DNA of 22,917 nt. Source: Methanomassiliicoccales archaeon (GTDB lineage Archaea; Thermoplasmatota; Thermoplasmata; Methanomassiliicoccales; JACIVX01). Location of the stretch: positions 1-22,917 of the forward strand of contig JAJRAH010000115.1 in the NCBI GenBank assembly GCA_028679985.1, given 5' to 3'. The translations under genes and the position numbers were made by a program. The number at the start of each line of letters is the position of its first letter. Position 1 is the stretch's first letter. Below, piece after piece: positions 15,128 to 22,397 of this stretch. Below the pieces are notes generated by a model, which did not search any database, had not been told where the DNA came from, and saw only the letters and a program-made list of their open reading frames with translations.

Positions 15128-15601
15128 GTGAGAATATCTACTGGCAAAATGTATCTCTTCATCGAGAGGGTGCCGTTGAGGACGCATCAAGTCCTCCGCA
15201 AGGAGTTGTCCCAAGGAAGAAAGGCTCTGTATATTTCTAAGAATTCGCCAAACCTCTTACGGACGCAGTTGGATTTTGACCCCCAGTTGATACAGATGAA
15301 GTGGCTAACCCCCCGTCCCGGCCAGGAGTGCATTCCTCCAATGAATTTGGCCGAGTTCGAAAAGTACGTCAGTCGATTCCTGGTGGAGAACGAGAACGGC
15401 ATAATTGTCCTCAACGGAATTGAGGTGCTGGAAAAGTGGAACGGATTCAAGCCAGTGCTCGACGTGATACGCAGGACCCAGGAGAAGGTCAGCTGCAACG
15501 GCAACAACTTCTTGATAAGCTTGGATCCCAAGACCCAGTTTTCGAGGAACTTAAGCGATCTCGAGAAGATATCTGACGAAGTAGTATCCAGCTATGCTTA
15601 G
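15128..15601 (+). CDS. DUF835 domain protein
   Basis: 157 residues, essentially one DUF835 domain, a family found mainly in archaea of the Thermoplasmata and Thermococci, often fused to sensor domains. Visible features include GRKALYISKNSP near residue 30, LTPRPGQECIPP near 60, the NGIIVLNGIEVLEKWNGF strand-helix at about 89-106 and the closing FLISLDPKTQFSR. The overall pattern resembles a P-loop-like fold without a Walker A motif. No membrane segment or sensor domain is present here, so it is a stand-alone form. GTG 15128 follows GGGGAGGACC, a strong ribosome site. TGTAAATACTAG (15098-15109) may be the TATA box but would start the mRNA almost at the GTG; ATG 15149 is therefore an alternative start. 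Confidence 0.75.
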   Translation: MRISTGKMYLFIERVPLRTHQVLRKELSQGRKALYISKNSPNLLRTQLDFDPQLIQMKWLTPRPGQECIPPMNLAEFEKYVSRFLVENENGIIVLNGIEVLEKWNGFKPVLDVIRRTQEKVSCNGNNFLISLDPKTQFSRNLSDLEKISDEVVSSYA

Positions 15602-15680
15602 AGTGGATGCCAACCCCCTCTCCTTTCTTTCCGAAAGGTTCATTTGAAAGGCGGCGAGATACTGTCCCGAAGAGATCGGC

Positions 15681-16709
15681 ATGGACTTCGTGGAACGTGT
15701 GAGCAGGCGGACCGAGAACCTCAGAGAGGTAGAGGGCGCCTGCGGCATTTGTCACGGTACTCTCGAGGAGACTATTAGCCAAGGCGGGAAGGCGAGCACG
15801 TTCGAGGAGCCTGAAGGCGTGCGCGCCGTCATAAGAAACGACGAAGGAGATGTAATCGGAGAGGGCTTTGACATTGTCTGGTCCCCTGCGATCCTGGCCG
15901 CAGAAATGGATGCCGGTCTGGTTCCCGAGAGAATGACTTTCGATCTCTCGAGAGACGCGCTCAGCAGCGAAATCGACATCGAGAAGGTCGCTTCTCTTTT
16001 CGGATATGGGCGGGTTCTGACCCCCTCCGTTCTGGCACTCCAGTTCGTAAACGAGCAAGGTGGAAGGACGGTCATCAGGAGGGAGGGGCTCGGTGTCTCC
16101 GCGACCATGCTGGACAAAGAAGGAGGAGTCTTGGCAACGTCCTCTGTATCATACTGTCCGACCTGTGCAATCGCCAAAGCGGCGGCTTCCTCCGAATACC
16201 TTTTCGCACGCATAAAGGAAAGACTGTCGGGAGCGAGGAACACCGGCCGCGAGAAGTGGGAGAGACGGCTGGAGAACCGATATGAAGCGAAAGGCGGAGC
16301 TGTCAAGGTCACCATCGCCGAGAACGAGCTGATCCTGGCGGATAGGATCGTGGGATGCTGCATCGCCTACGGAACAACGAAAGCGGAGATAGCCGCGGGG
16401 CTGATCCCGGCAGAGGGGGCCAAGCGATTCAAGACATACTGCAATCTCTGCCCGATGAAGCATTGCTGGATGGAGAAATCGATGGGGGCAATGGGGAACA
16501 TAGTGTTGCACCGATTGGGCGAAATCGGAACGGAGATAGAGGTATCGGCGGACGGATTGATAACCGCGAGGATCCCTGGAAGGGAAGCGATCCAGGGGCG
16601 CGGTACACTCTGCTCGCTCAGCGCTCTGACGAACATGCTAATTACCGCGAAAGGAAACAGAGTGCTCCGGCCTTCCCCTGCAAGAAGGTTCCCCGACATC
16701 GATGAGTAG
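15681..16709 (+). CDS. Unrecognised cysteine-rich protein, probable metal or Fe-S binder
   Basis: 342 residues, no family recognised. Ten cysteines fall in CxxC-like groups: C21-x2-C24 (EGACGICHG), C159-x2-C162 (SYCPTCAIAK), C226-C227 (VGCCIAYG), C254-x2-C257-x4-C262 (YCNLCPMKHCW) and a lone C311. The spacing suggests one or two Fe-S clusters or zinc sites. Two halves echo each other: a segment with AAEMDAGLVPERMTFDLSR (73-91) and one with AEIAAGLIPAEGAKRF (235-250), hinting at an internal duplication with a helix-glycine-leucine-proline element. No signal peptide or membrane helix. It lies 79 bases after the DUF835 gene and about 106 bases before the eIF2B-like gene, all on plus. ATG 15681 has only a weak ribosome site (GAGAT). 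Confidence 0.7.
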   Translation: MDFVERVSRRTENLREVEGACGICHGTLEETISQGGKASTFEEPEGVRAVIRNDEGDVIGEGFDIVWSPAILAAEMDAGLVPERMTFDLSRDALSSEIDIEKVASLFGYGRVLTPSVLALQFVNEQGGRTVIRREGLGVSATMLDKEGGVLATSSVSYCPTCAIAKAAASSEYLFARIKERLSGARNTGREKWERRLENRYEAKGGAVKVTIAENELILADRIVGCCIAYGTTKAEIAAGLIPAEGAKRFKTYCNLCPMKHCWMEKSMGAMGNIVLHRLGEIGTEIEVSADGLITARIPGREAIQGRGTLCSLSALTNMLITAKGNRVLRPSPARRFPDIDE

Positions 16710-16781
16710 AACCTGTCTCTCCTGCAGTCGCATGACGCTCACAACTTACACGTGACACTATGGTTCCTGCCTGATGCCAAG

Positions 16782-16789
16782 TAATAAGA
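16782..16789 (+). promoter_or_regulatory. TATA box (TAATAAGA) for the eIF2B-like gene
   Basis: Centred about 30 bases before ATG 16816, so the transcript would begin within a few bases of that codon. It lies inside the longer reading frame from ATG 16774, which argues against the longer start. Confidence 0.45.
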
Positions 16790-16815
16790 TTCATGCAGGG
16801 GAATGTGGTGCCAGA

Positions 16816-17700
16816 ATGACACTCTCTTCCCTGGCGGAGAAGGTCAGAGTCGACACAACATCCGGCGCCTCGGAGATACTGATATCGATCCTGCGAGATC
16901 TCAACCGCCACATTCGAGACGTCGACGGATTGGGCCGACATGAACTGAAAGAATTCGCGTTTTCATTGCACCGTGCAAAGCCGTCGATGGCTCCTATCTT
17001 CAACCTCTCCAACTCGATCCTCTGCCTGATCGAGGACCATCCGCAGGAGACTATACCATCGAGCTTGTTGCGTTCCTTGTTCACGAGAATCCTGAAACGG
17101 GAAGAGGCCGCGAACGCGTCAATCGCGACGGTCGCGAACAGAATGATCGATGCGTCGAGAATCGTCACGATATCCTATTCGAGTACGGTCGTTAGCGCAA
17201 TCAAGGCGATGGGTGAGAACAGGAAGCTGAGCGTAATGGTTGCAGAATCCGAGCCGGGCGGAGAGGGAAGGAATACGGCGGATATCATCGCCTCAAGCGG
17301 GATAGAGACGGAACTGATCCCTGACTCGATTGTGGCGAGTCGGTCAAGAGACGCGGATGCGGCCATCGTCGGAGCAGATGCCGTCACACCGGAGGGGGTT
17401 GTCAACAAGGTGGGTACTTACGCCCTCGCACTGGCTACTAGGAATCATCGCATCCCAGCGTATGTCCTCTGCAGCCAATCGAAGTTAAGTCCGATGGCGT
17501 TCACGGATGTCCATATGACCGGAAGACGCCTCGGGAAGAATCTCTGTCGGATGGAGCAGACATTCGAATCCACGCCCCTCGATCTCTTCAGTCGGGTCTT
17601 GACCGATGCGGGGGTCGTGAGACCCGTAAACTTGAGATCCGAATTGAAGGATTATCGGAAAGCACTTGCTTGGCAAGTGAGCCCACTGAGCGCAAAATAG
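16816..17700 (+). CDS. eIF2B alpha/beta/delta-family protein (isomerase-like, catalytic Cys absent)
   Basis: 294 residues from ATG 16816 (308 from ATG 16774). The C-terminal half is the IF2B Rossmann-like domain: RIVTISYSSTVVSAIK, ESEPGGEGRNTA, GIETELIPDS, then GADAVTPEGVVNKVGTYALAL. The last holds the conserved Asp (GADAV) that pairs with a Cys in ribose-1,5-bisphosphate isomerase and methylthioribose-1-phosphate isomerase. Where those enzymes have that Cys (TH-C), this protein reads T-I-S, and the EGRP/TRP-type phosphate loop is replaced by ESEPGGEGRNTA. It is therefore better described as an eIF2B-like homolog of unknown role than as an isomerase. No RuBisCO or AMP phosphorylase gene is present nearby. 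The radical SAM gene follows after 28 bases. Confidence 0.8.
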   Translation: MTLSSLAEKVRVDTTSGASEILISILRDLNRHIRDVDGLGRHELKEFAFSLHRAKPSMAPIFNLSNSILCLIEDHPQETIPSSLLRSLFTRILKREEAANASIATVANRMIDASRIVTISYSSTVVSAIKAMGENRKLSVMVAESEPGGEGRNTADIIASSGIETELIPDSIVASRSRDADAAIVGADAVTPEGVVNKVGTYALALATRNHRIPAYVLCSQSKLSPMAFTDVHMTGRRLGKNLCRMEQTFESTPLDLFSRVLTDAGVVRPVNLRSELKDYRKALAWQVSPLSAK

Positions 17701-17728
17701 TTAGGTCGTCGTCCTCATTGACGTTCTG

Positions 17729-18436
17729 ATGAAGCTTATCGGGCTAAGCAAGACCGGAGATCAAGCCCGTGTCGAGTTCTTCCGCTGCCCTCTTCGTTGC
17801 GGCTACTGCACTCACATCAGAATGGACAAGGAGGAGAGACAGGTAACGGAGGTAGTGGAGTTTCTGGCAGACCCCTCCGTCAAGGATGTGTACATCGGAG
17901 GTGCTGAACCGACGATGCAGAAGAAGGAGCTGCTCGACCTTCTGCAGCGCCTTAGACGGATGAACAAGAGGATAACGCTCAAAACGAGCGGAAACGATCC
18001 GGCTTTCTTGAAGAGCACGATCGGAATCGTCCAAAGGTTCGTGATCGAGGTGAAATGTCCTCTAGATGATATCGCCTGCAACTCGAGACTTGTGGGTTTG
18101 CCCCCGGAGCGCACGAGGAAGTACCTCGATTCTCTCAACAGAACGCTCGACGTCCTGAAGGGTCAGAACGTGAGAGTCTGGATAAGAGTCATACCCGGAT
18201 TCGTCACCCCGGAAAGAATCGAGTCCATCGGGAAGCAGATTGCTGGCAGGGCGAGCGAGGTATATCTGTACCAGTTCATGAGCGATCCTGCCAATGACGC
18301 TCCCTTCGGAGATATCACTGCACCTGGACCGACGGAGACAGAAATGGTGGCCTTGGCACGCCAGCTTGTCCGATTCGTACCAAGAATCGTCGTGCGTGGA
18401 AAAGGATTCGAAAGCGAGTTCTCCGGCAGCGGTTAG
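17729..18436 (+). CDS. Radical SAM protein, activase-like
   Basis: 235 residues. Cluster motif C20-x3-C24-x2-C27 (FRCPLRCGYCTH) binds the [4Fe-4S] that cleaves S-adenosylmethionine; GGAEPT (57-62) matches the GGEP SAM-binding motif; KTSG at about 85 and the EVKCPLDD and VWIRVIPGFV strands complete a short radical SAM barrel. Size and layout resemble pyruvate-formate-lyase or anaerobic ribonucleotide reductase activating enzymes (NrdG2/PflA type), but no glycyl-radical enzyme lies in the window; the nearby reductase is class II and needs no activase. No accessory SPASM domain is present. It follows the eIF2B-like gene by 28 bases and probably shares its transcript, which ends at the hairpin at 18520-18539. 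Confidence 0.85.
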   Translation: MKLIGLSKTGDQARVEFFRCPLRCGYCTHIRMDKEERQVTEVVEFLADPSVKDVYIGGAEPTMQKKELLDLLQRLRRMNKRITLKTSGNDPAFLKSTIGIVQRFVIEVKCPLDDIACNSRLVGLPPERTRKYLDSLNRTLDVLKGQNVRVWIRVIPGFVTPERIESIGKQIAGRASEVYLYQFMSDPANDAPFGDITAPGPTETEMVALARQLVRFVPRIVVRGKGFESEFSGSG

Positions 18437-18519
18437 CGGATACCCCGAAATCTGCGAAAGATGATGACGTAACAATAGAAGGCTGTTTGGAAAGAGCTAA
18501 AGAAGGAAGAAGTAGGATT

Positions 18520-18539
18520 CGCCCGACAAAGACCGGGCG
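18520..18539. terminator. Bidirectional hairpin terminator between convergent genes
   Basis: CGCCCG (18520-18525) and CGGGCG (18534-18539) form a perfect 6-bp stem with an 8-base loop. Plus-strand sequence after it is TTATTTTGG; on minus it is pyrimidine-rich (CTTCTTCCTTCTTT). It lies between the radical SAM gene and the TRAM gene, which converge here. Confidence 0.6.
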
Positions 18540-18574
18540 CTTATTTTGGGACATCAATCTGCGTGACGATGTCC

Positions 18575-18796
18575 TTATTCCGTAACCTTCTCGGCGAAGG
18601 CTGCACTGCGGACGACCTTGACGATACTCACATCCATTTCCTCGCCGATCTTCGCGCCTGGCACGAAAATGATTAGGCCGCTTATGCGGGCGATGCCGTC
18701 ACCCTGTCGGCCTATGTCCTCGATCTTCACATGGTATCTCTCACCCTGCTGGACAGGAGATGTAACTCCTGGTCTTGAGTAGACTGCGGTCTCCAT
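18575..18796 (-). CDS. Stand-alone TRAM domain protein
   Basis: 73 residues, nearly all TRAM domain (residues about 16-72): GERYHVKIEDIGRQGDGIAR, then LIIFVPGAKIGEEMDVSIVKV and the closing AFAEKV. The glycine-rich GRQGDGIAR turn and the VPGA-GE hairpin are the family hallmarks. Stand-alone archaeal TRAM proteins bind RNA and have been described as cold-induced RNA chaperones. ATG 18796 follows AAGGATGTG. A TATA box at 18879-18890 on minus would give a leader of about 60 bases, so the gene has its own promoter although the UxaA gene lies upstream on the same strand. The leader may allow post-transcriptional control, as in cold-shock genes (inference). Confidence 0.9.
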   Translation of the reverse strand: METAVYSRPGVTSPVQQGERYHVKIEDIGRQGDGIARISGLIIFVPGAKIGEEMDVSIVKVVRSAAFAEKVTE

Positions 18797-18878
18797 TATT
18801 TCACATCCTTGTAGTAACCCAGCAACCCGAAGACATGTCGTCCTCGTGGTCAGGTTTCGGCTCTGAAGGGAAAATCCC

Positions 18879-18890
18879 TATTAATAATTT
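18879..18890 (-). promoter_or_regulatory. TATA box (AAATTATTAATA) for the TRAM gene
   Basis: The only AT-rich stretch between the UxaA and TRAM genes, oriented on minus. Standard spacing predicts a transcript start near 18859 and a leader of about 63 bases. Confidence 0.5.
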
Positions 18891-18962
18891 GGGGACTGAC
18901 CCTAGCAGGCAACGTTTCTATTAAGTAGCACGGTGTTCCGGATCGTTGCAAAGAGTTCGAGG

Positions 18963-20132
18963 TCAGATCACCGGGCCGGTGACGTATATGTTCATCGACC
19001 CTTCATATCCCAGCTTCTCTGCTTTCGTCTTCCTTCCCGAAGCCACCGCGATCGCCATCTCGAGTATATCGCAACCTGCCTGTTCGAGGGTCTCCTCACC
19101 TCTGAGGATCCCGCTCACGTCCAGATCGATGTGATCGGCAAGGGTCTTTGCGGTCTTCGGATTGCCGGTGATTTTTATGACCGGAGCGAAAGGGAAACCC
19201 TGAGGAGCGCCGCGACCGGTGGTGAAGATCACCACCTGAGCGCCCGTCGCGACGAGGCCGGTCAGAACCTCCGGTTCCCTGCCCGGGGAGTCGACCATGA
19301 ACAGACCCTTCGAGACGATTCTGCTTCCATAGGGGAACACCCCCTGTATCTTCCTCGATCCGATCTTCACCGCGGCCCCGAGGGACTTCTCCTCTATCGT
19401 GGAGAGCCCGCCCTTGATGTTGCCCTGTGTCGGCTGCCCGCCCCTCATGTCCACGCCCATCTTCTTCGCTCTGTCCTCCATTCCCAAGACCGTGCACATG
19501 ATCGCTTTCTGCACCTTCCGGTTACCGCCGCGCGATGCAATCAGGTCCTCGGCGCCGATACACTCCGTGGTCTCCCCGAACACGCAACTCGCACCTTCGT
19601 CGATAAGCATGTCGACAGTCCTTCCGAGCGCGGGATTCGCCGTGATGCCGGAGGTTGTGTCAGACGCACCGCACTTCAGACCGACGAGCAGATTCGACAC
19701 GTCCGCTTCCCTTCTTCTTCCTGGCAGGAACTCAGACTTCAATCGGGATATCTTGGATCTCGCGATCTCTCGCGCCTTCTTGGCACCACCAACTTCCTGA
19801 ATGGTAATCGTTTCGACAGGTTTTTCAGAGGACGATATTCCTTTGGCGACCTCATCGATTGAGACACTCTCGCAGCCGAGACCGATGAGAACAACGGCGG
19901 CGAGGTTTGGGTGATGACCCAGAGAGATCAGGGTTCGGGTCACGATTTCGAGATCTGGAGAGGTCTGGGCACAACCCTGGCCGTGCCAAAACGCCTTCAC
20001 GCCGCCGTTCGATGATGATACCCAACGAGCTACCTCATTCGCGCACGCCACCGTGGAAATCACGCCGACGAAGTTCCTGGTCCCGACCGTACCGTTGGAT
20101 CTTTCGAATCCCTTGAAAGTCAATCTCCGCAC
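18963..20132 (-). CDS. UxaA-family dehydratase, large subunit
   Basis: 389 residues matching the large (C-terminal) part of altronate/galactarate dehydratase and SuyB-type sulfolactate lyases. Motifs include FERSNGTVGTRNFVGVISTVACANEV (8-33), the GLGCES segment, KCGASDTTSGITANPALG (about 154-171), ECIGAEDLIASRGGN, QPTQGNIKGGLSTIEEKSLG and TTGRGAPQGFPFAPVIKITGNP. Conserved cysteines in the CAN, GCE, KCG and TEC motifs fit the iron site of this family. Archaeal homologs normally sit beside a gene for the about 100-residue SAF-domain subunit; here none is visible, and the upstream neighbour is an unrelated 78-residue protein. Substrate (a sugar acid or other 2-hydroxy acid) is unknown. Start is GTG 20132, with GGGGGCGAGGAA directly before it. 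Confidence 0.88.
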   Translation of the reverse strand: MRRLTFKGFERSNGTVGTRNFVGVISTVACANEVARWVSSSNGGVKAFWHGQGCAQTSPDLEIVTRTLISLGHHPNLAAVVLIGLGCESVSIDEVAKGISSSEKPVETITIQEVGGAKKAREIARSKISRLKSEFLPGRRREADVSNLLVGLKCGASDTTSGITANPALGRTVDMLIDEGASCVFGETTECIGAEDLIASRGGNRKVQKAIMCTVLGMEDRAKKMGVDMRGGQPTQGNIKGGLSTIEEKSLGAAVKIGSRKIQGVFPYGSRIVSKGLFMVDSPGREPEVLTGLVATGAQVVIFTTGRGAPQGFPFAPVIKITGNPKTAKTLADHIDLDVSGILRGEETLEQAGCDILEMAIAVASGRKTKAEKLGYEGSMNIYVTGPVI

Positions 20133-20167
20133 TTCCTCGCCCCCAGAAGACCAGTCGATCAGATGTT

Positions 20168-20404
20168 TCAGCTAGCGATTCTCTGCATGAATTGCTTGAC
20201 GTGATAGTCCCACTCCGACGTGACGATGTCGACTTCCGTCTCTTTGTTGGAGCAAGCGGTAATGGTGACCTGCCCTCCTCCGCCTTCCAGACACACCATC
20301 CTATCGTCTCTTGCAGTGACCTTCAGACCGAGCTTCTCGAAATACTCAACCGCCTTCTCTATCACCTTCTCGGGCGACAACTTCGTGCTCACACCATACC
20401 TCAT
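20168..20404 (-). CDS. Conserved-looking small protein, unrecognised (78 aa)
   Basis: 78 residues from ATG 20404. It begins with a helix (LSPEKVIEKAVEYFEKLGLKV), followed by alternating strands (RMVCLEGGGGQVTITA, KETEVDIVTSEWD) and a final helix (YHVKQFMQRIAS): an alpha-beta-beta-beta-alpha pattern resembling small archaeal proteins of unknown function. GAGGAGGAG sits 6 bases before ATG 20404 and a TATA box (AGTTTATAAG, 20445-20454) lies at the right distance, so the longer frame from 20497 is rejected. It is 35 bases upstream of the UxaA-type gene and surely co-transcribed, occupying the place of the SAF-domain subunit; it does not resemble SAF. Function unknown. Confidence 0.75.
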   Translation of the reverse strand: MRYGVSTKLSPEKVIEKAVEYFEKLGLKVTARDDRMVCLEGGGGQVTITACSNKETEVDIVTSEWDYHVKQFMQRIAS

Positions 20405-20444
20405 ATGGCTCCTCCTCAGGGATAGGATACGTGAATGAATCCTA

Positions 20445-20454
20445 CTTATAAACT
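20445..20454 (-). promoter_or_regulatory. TATA box (AGTTTATAAG) for the 20404 gene and UxaA operon
   Basis: Minus-strand element centred about 46 bases before ATG 20404, predicting a leader of about 20 bases that includes the strong GAGGAGGAG ribosome site. It faces away from the reductase promoter 80 bases to the right. Confidence 0.6.
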
Positions 20455-20525
20455 CGCGTGGCTCATTCGCACTTGGATCGATATTCCAGAACGACACGGG
20501 TAACCTTCAGAAGCCTCGAGGAAGG

Positions 20526-20534
20526 TTATTTAAG
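20526..20534 (+). promoter_or_regulatory. TATA box (TTATTTAAG) for the ribonucleotide reductase gene
   Basis: Centred at 20530, so transcription should start near 20556. This lies after the ATG at 20538 and three bases before the ATG at 20559, which makes 20559 the likely start and the mRNA nearly leaderless. Confidence 0.55.
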
Positions 20535-20558
20535 CGGATGGCTGAGTTAATTGCACCA

Positions 20559-22364
20559 ATGCGAAATGAGGGTCTTCCCGAGATAAGCCACAATGCTCTC
20601 CAGATTCTGAGGAAGAGGTACCTCAGGAAGGACGAGAAAGGGAACGTCATCGAGACACCTGACGAGATGTTCAAGCGGGTCGCGGACAGTGTCGCCTCGG
20701 TAAACGCCCGGTACCAGGACGGACGAAGCGTCGAACGAGAATCCGCTGAATTCTACGGAATGATGAGACGTCTGGAGTTCCTTCCGAACTCCCCCGCGAT
20801 AATGAATGCAGGGACCGAGATACAGCAGCTTGCAGCCTGCTTCGTCATACCTGTCGAAGACTCCATCGAGAGCATCTACGATGCCGTCAAGTTCGCTGCG
20901 ATCATACACCAGAGCGGGGGCGGGACGGGATTCTCTTTCTCCAAACTCAGGCCAGAGGGCGACATAGTCAAGTCTACAGGCGGAGTAGCTTCTGGACCGG
21001 TCTCGTTCATGCGCGTCTTTGATGCCGCGACCGAGGCGATAAAGCAAGGCGGAAGAAGACGTGGGGCGTCCATGGGAGTACTGAGGGTCGATCACCCGGA
21101 CGTGCAGAAGTTCATACACTCCAAAGAGGACCTTTCGTCACTATCTAACTTCAACATCTCCGTGAGCGTGACCGATGACTTCATGGAGAGGGCTCAGAGA
21201 GGGCTCGGATACGACTTGACAAACCCTCGTTCCCGTGAAGCGGTCGGCAGGTTGAACGCTGCGGAGGTCCTCGACGACATATGCGGCATGGCGTGGAAGA
21301 CAGGAGACCCTGGACTGATCTTCATAGATGCCGTGAACAGGGCGAACCCTACTCCATTCTTGGGGGAAGTAGAGACTACGAACCCATGCGGCGAAGTCCC
21401 GCTGCTTCCTTACGAAGCATGCAACCTTGGTTCAATCAATCTGAGTCGGATCACGGTCAGAACAAACGGGGGGTATGACCTTGACTGGGAGCGATTGAAG
21501 GAATTGGTGGATGGTGGCATCCGATTCCTGGACAACGTGATCGACGCTAGCAAGTATCCTCTGCCACAGACGACTGACATCGTGAGGAAGAACCGCAAGA
21601 TCGGGCTGGGACTGATGGGCTTTGCGGACGCTCTGATCAAGCTTGGAATTCAGTACGGCTCCGACGAGTCCCTGGAGTTTGCAGAAAGGGTTATGACGTA
21701 CGTCAAGCAGGAGGCCGATAGAACGACGGCGAGGATCGGAAGGGAGAGAGGAGACTTCCCGAACATAGCGAAGAGCATTCACAAATCCCCCCGCAGAAAC
21801 GCAACGGTCTTGAGTATTGCGCCAACCGGCACGATAAGCATGATAGCGGACTGCTCCAGCGGGATAGAGCCGCTATATGCGATATCCTATGCAAAACACG
21901 TTCTTGAAGGGGAGCATCTGCTGGAAGTCAATCAGGAGTTCGTTCGAATCGCGAAGGAGAGGGGATTCTATTCCGACGAGCTCATTGACTCATTTTCAGG
22001 ATTGCACTCCATCCAGAATGTGGAGAGCATTCCAAAGGACGTCAGGGATCTGTTCCTGACCGCACACGACGTCCCACCTGACAGGCAGGTGAAGATACAG
22101 GCGGTCTTCCAGAGGCATGTGGACAACGCCGTGTCCAAGACGATGAACCTGCCTGACACGAGCACGCCCGACGATGTGAAATCGATATATGTGGAAGCCT
22201 ACAGATTGGGCTGCAAAGGGATAACGATATACAGGGAGGGATCGAAGAGGGGCCAGGTACTCACGACGATCGAGGATCAGACCACCTGTCCGGAGTGCGG
22301 TACCTATCTAAGAGTGGAGGAAGGCGCTTTTGTCTGCCCGGTCTGCGGGTATTCTAACAAGTAG
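20559..22364 (+). CDS. nrdJ: Adenosylcobalamin-dependent (class II) ribonucleotide reductase
   Basis: 601 residues from ATG 20559 (608 from ATG 20538). Reduces ribonucleotides for DNA synthesis using a cobalamin-generated thiyl radical. In the 608 numbering: redox cysteines C101 (LAACFVIP) and C295 (YEACNLGSINLSR), radical cysteine C284 with N282 and E286 in TNPCGEVPL, the GGGTGFSFSKLRP loop (127-139) and the phosphate-binding SIAPTGTISMIA region. The C-terminus is a zinc-ribbon-like CPECG...CPVCGYSNK, whose cysteines may serve as the shuttle thiols. No ATP-cone precedes the barrel, so dATP inhibition through a cone is not expected. No intein. The TATA box at 20526-20534 decides the start. 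It stops at TAG 22362, and the frame stays open beyond. Confidence 0.94.
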   Translation: MRNEGLPEISHNALQILRKRYLRKDEKGNVIETPDEMFKRVADSVASVNARYQDGRSVERESAEFYGMMRRLEFLPNSPAIMNAGTEIQQLAACFVIPVEDSIESIYDAVKFAAIIHQSGGGTGFSFSKLRPEGDIVKSTGGVASGPVSFMRVFDAATEAIKQGGRRRGASMGVLRVDHPDVQKFIHSKEDLSSLSNFNISVSVTDDFMERAQRGLGYDLTNPRSREAVGRLNAAEVLDDICGMAWKTGDPGLIFIDAVNRANPTPFLGEVETTNPCGEVPLLPYEACNLGSINLSRITVRTNGGYDLDWERLKELVDGGIRFLDNVIDASKYPLPQTTDIVRKNRKIGLGLMGFADALIKLGIQYGSDESLEFAERVMTYVKQEADRTTARIGRERGDFPNIAKSIHKSPRRNATVLSIAPTGTISMIADCSSGIEPLYAISYAKHVLEGEHLLEVNQEFVRIAKERGFYSDELIDSFSGLHSIQNVESIPKDVRDLFLTAHDVPPDRQVKIQAVFQRHVDNAVSKTMNLPDTSTPDDVKSIYVEAYRLGCKGITIYREGSKRGQVLTTIEDQTTCPECGTYLRVEEGAFVCPVCGYSNK

Positions 22365-22397
22365 TCTTTCCTGGATGTTCCTGGACCAGCTTCGCAA

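Noticed and set aside
15489..16058. 189-codon minus-strand ORF
   Set aside because: It is antisense to the DUF835 and cysteine-rich genes, and its composition is not protein-like.
18933..19862. 309-codon plus-strand ORF
   Set aside because: It is the antisense shadow of the UxaA-family gene, which carries all expected motifs; the shadow product is rich in Arg, His and Ser with no recognisable fold.
17729..22364. Radical SAM protein as activase of the ribonucleotide reductase
   Set aside because: The reductase has the class II cysteine pattern and lacks a C-terminal glycyl-radical motif, so it should need cobalamin, not an activase. The two genes are also separated by a terminator and a minus-strand block.
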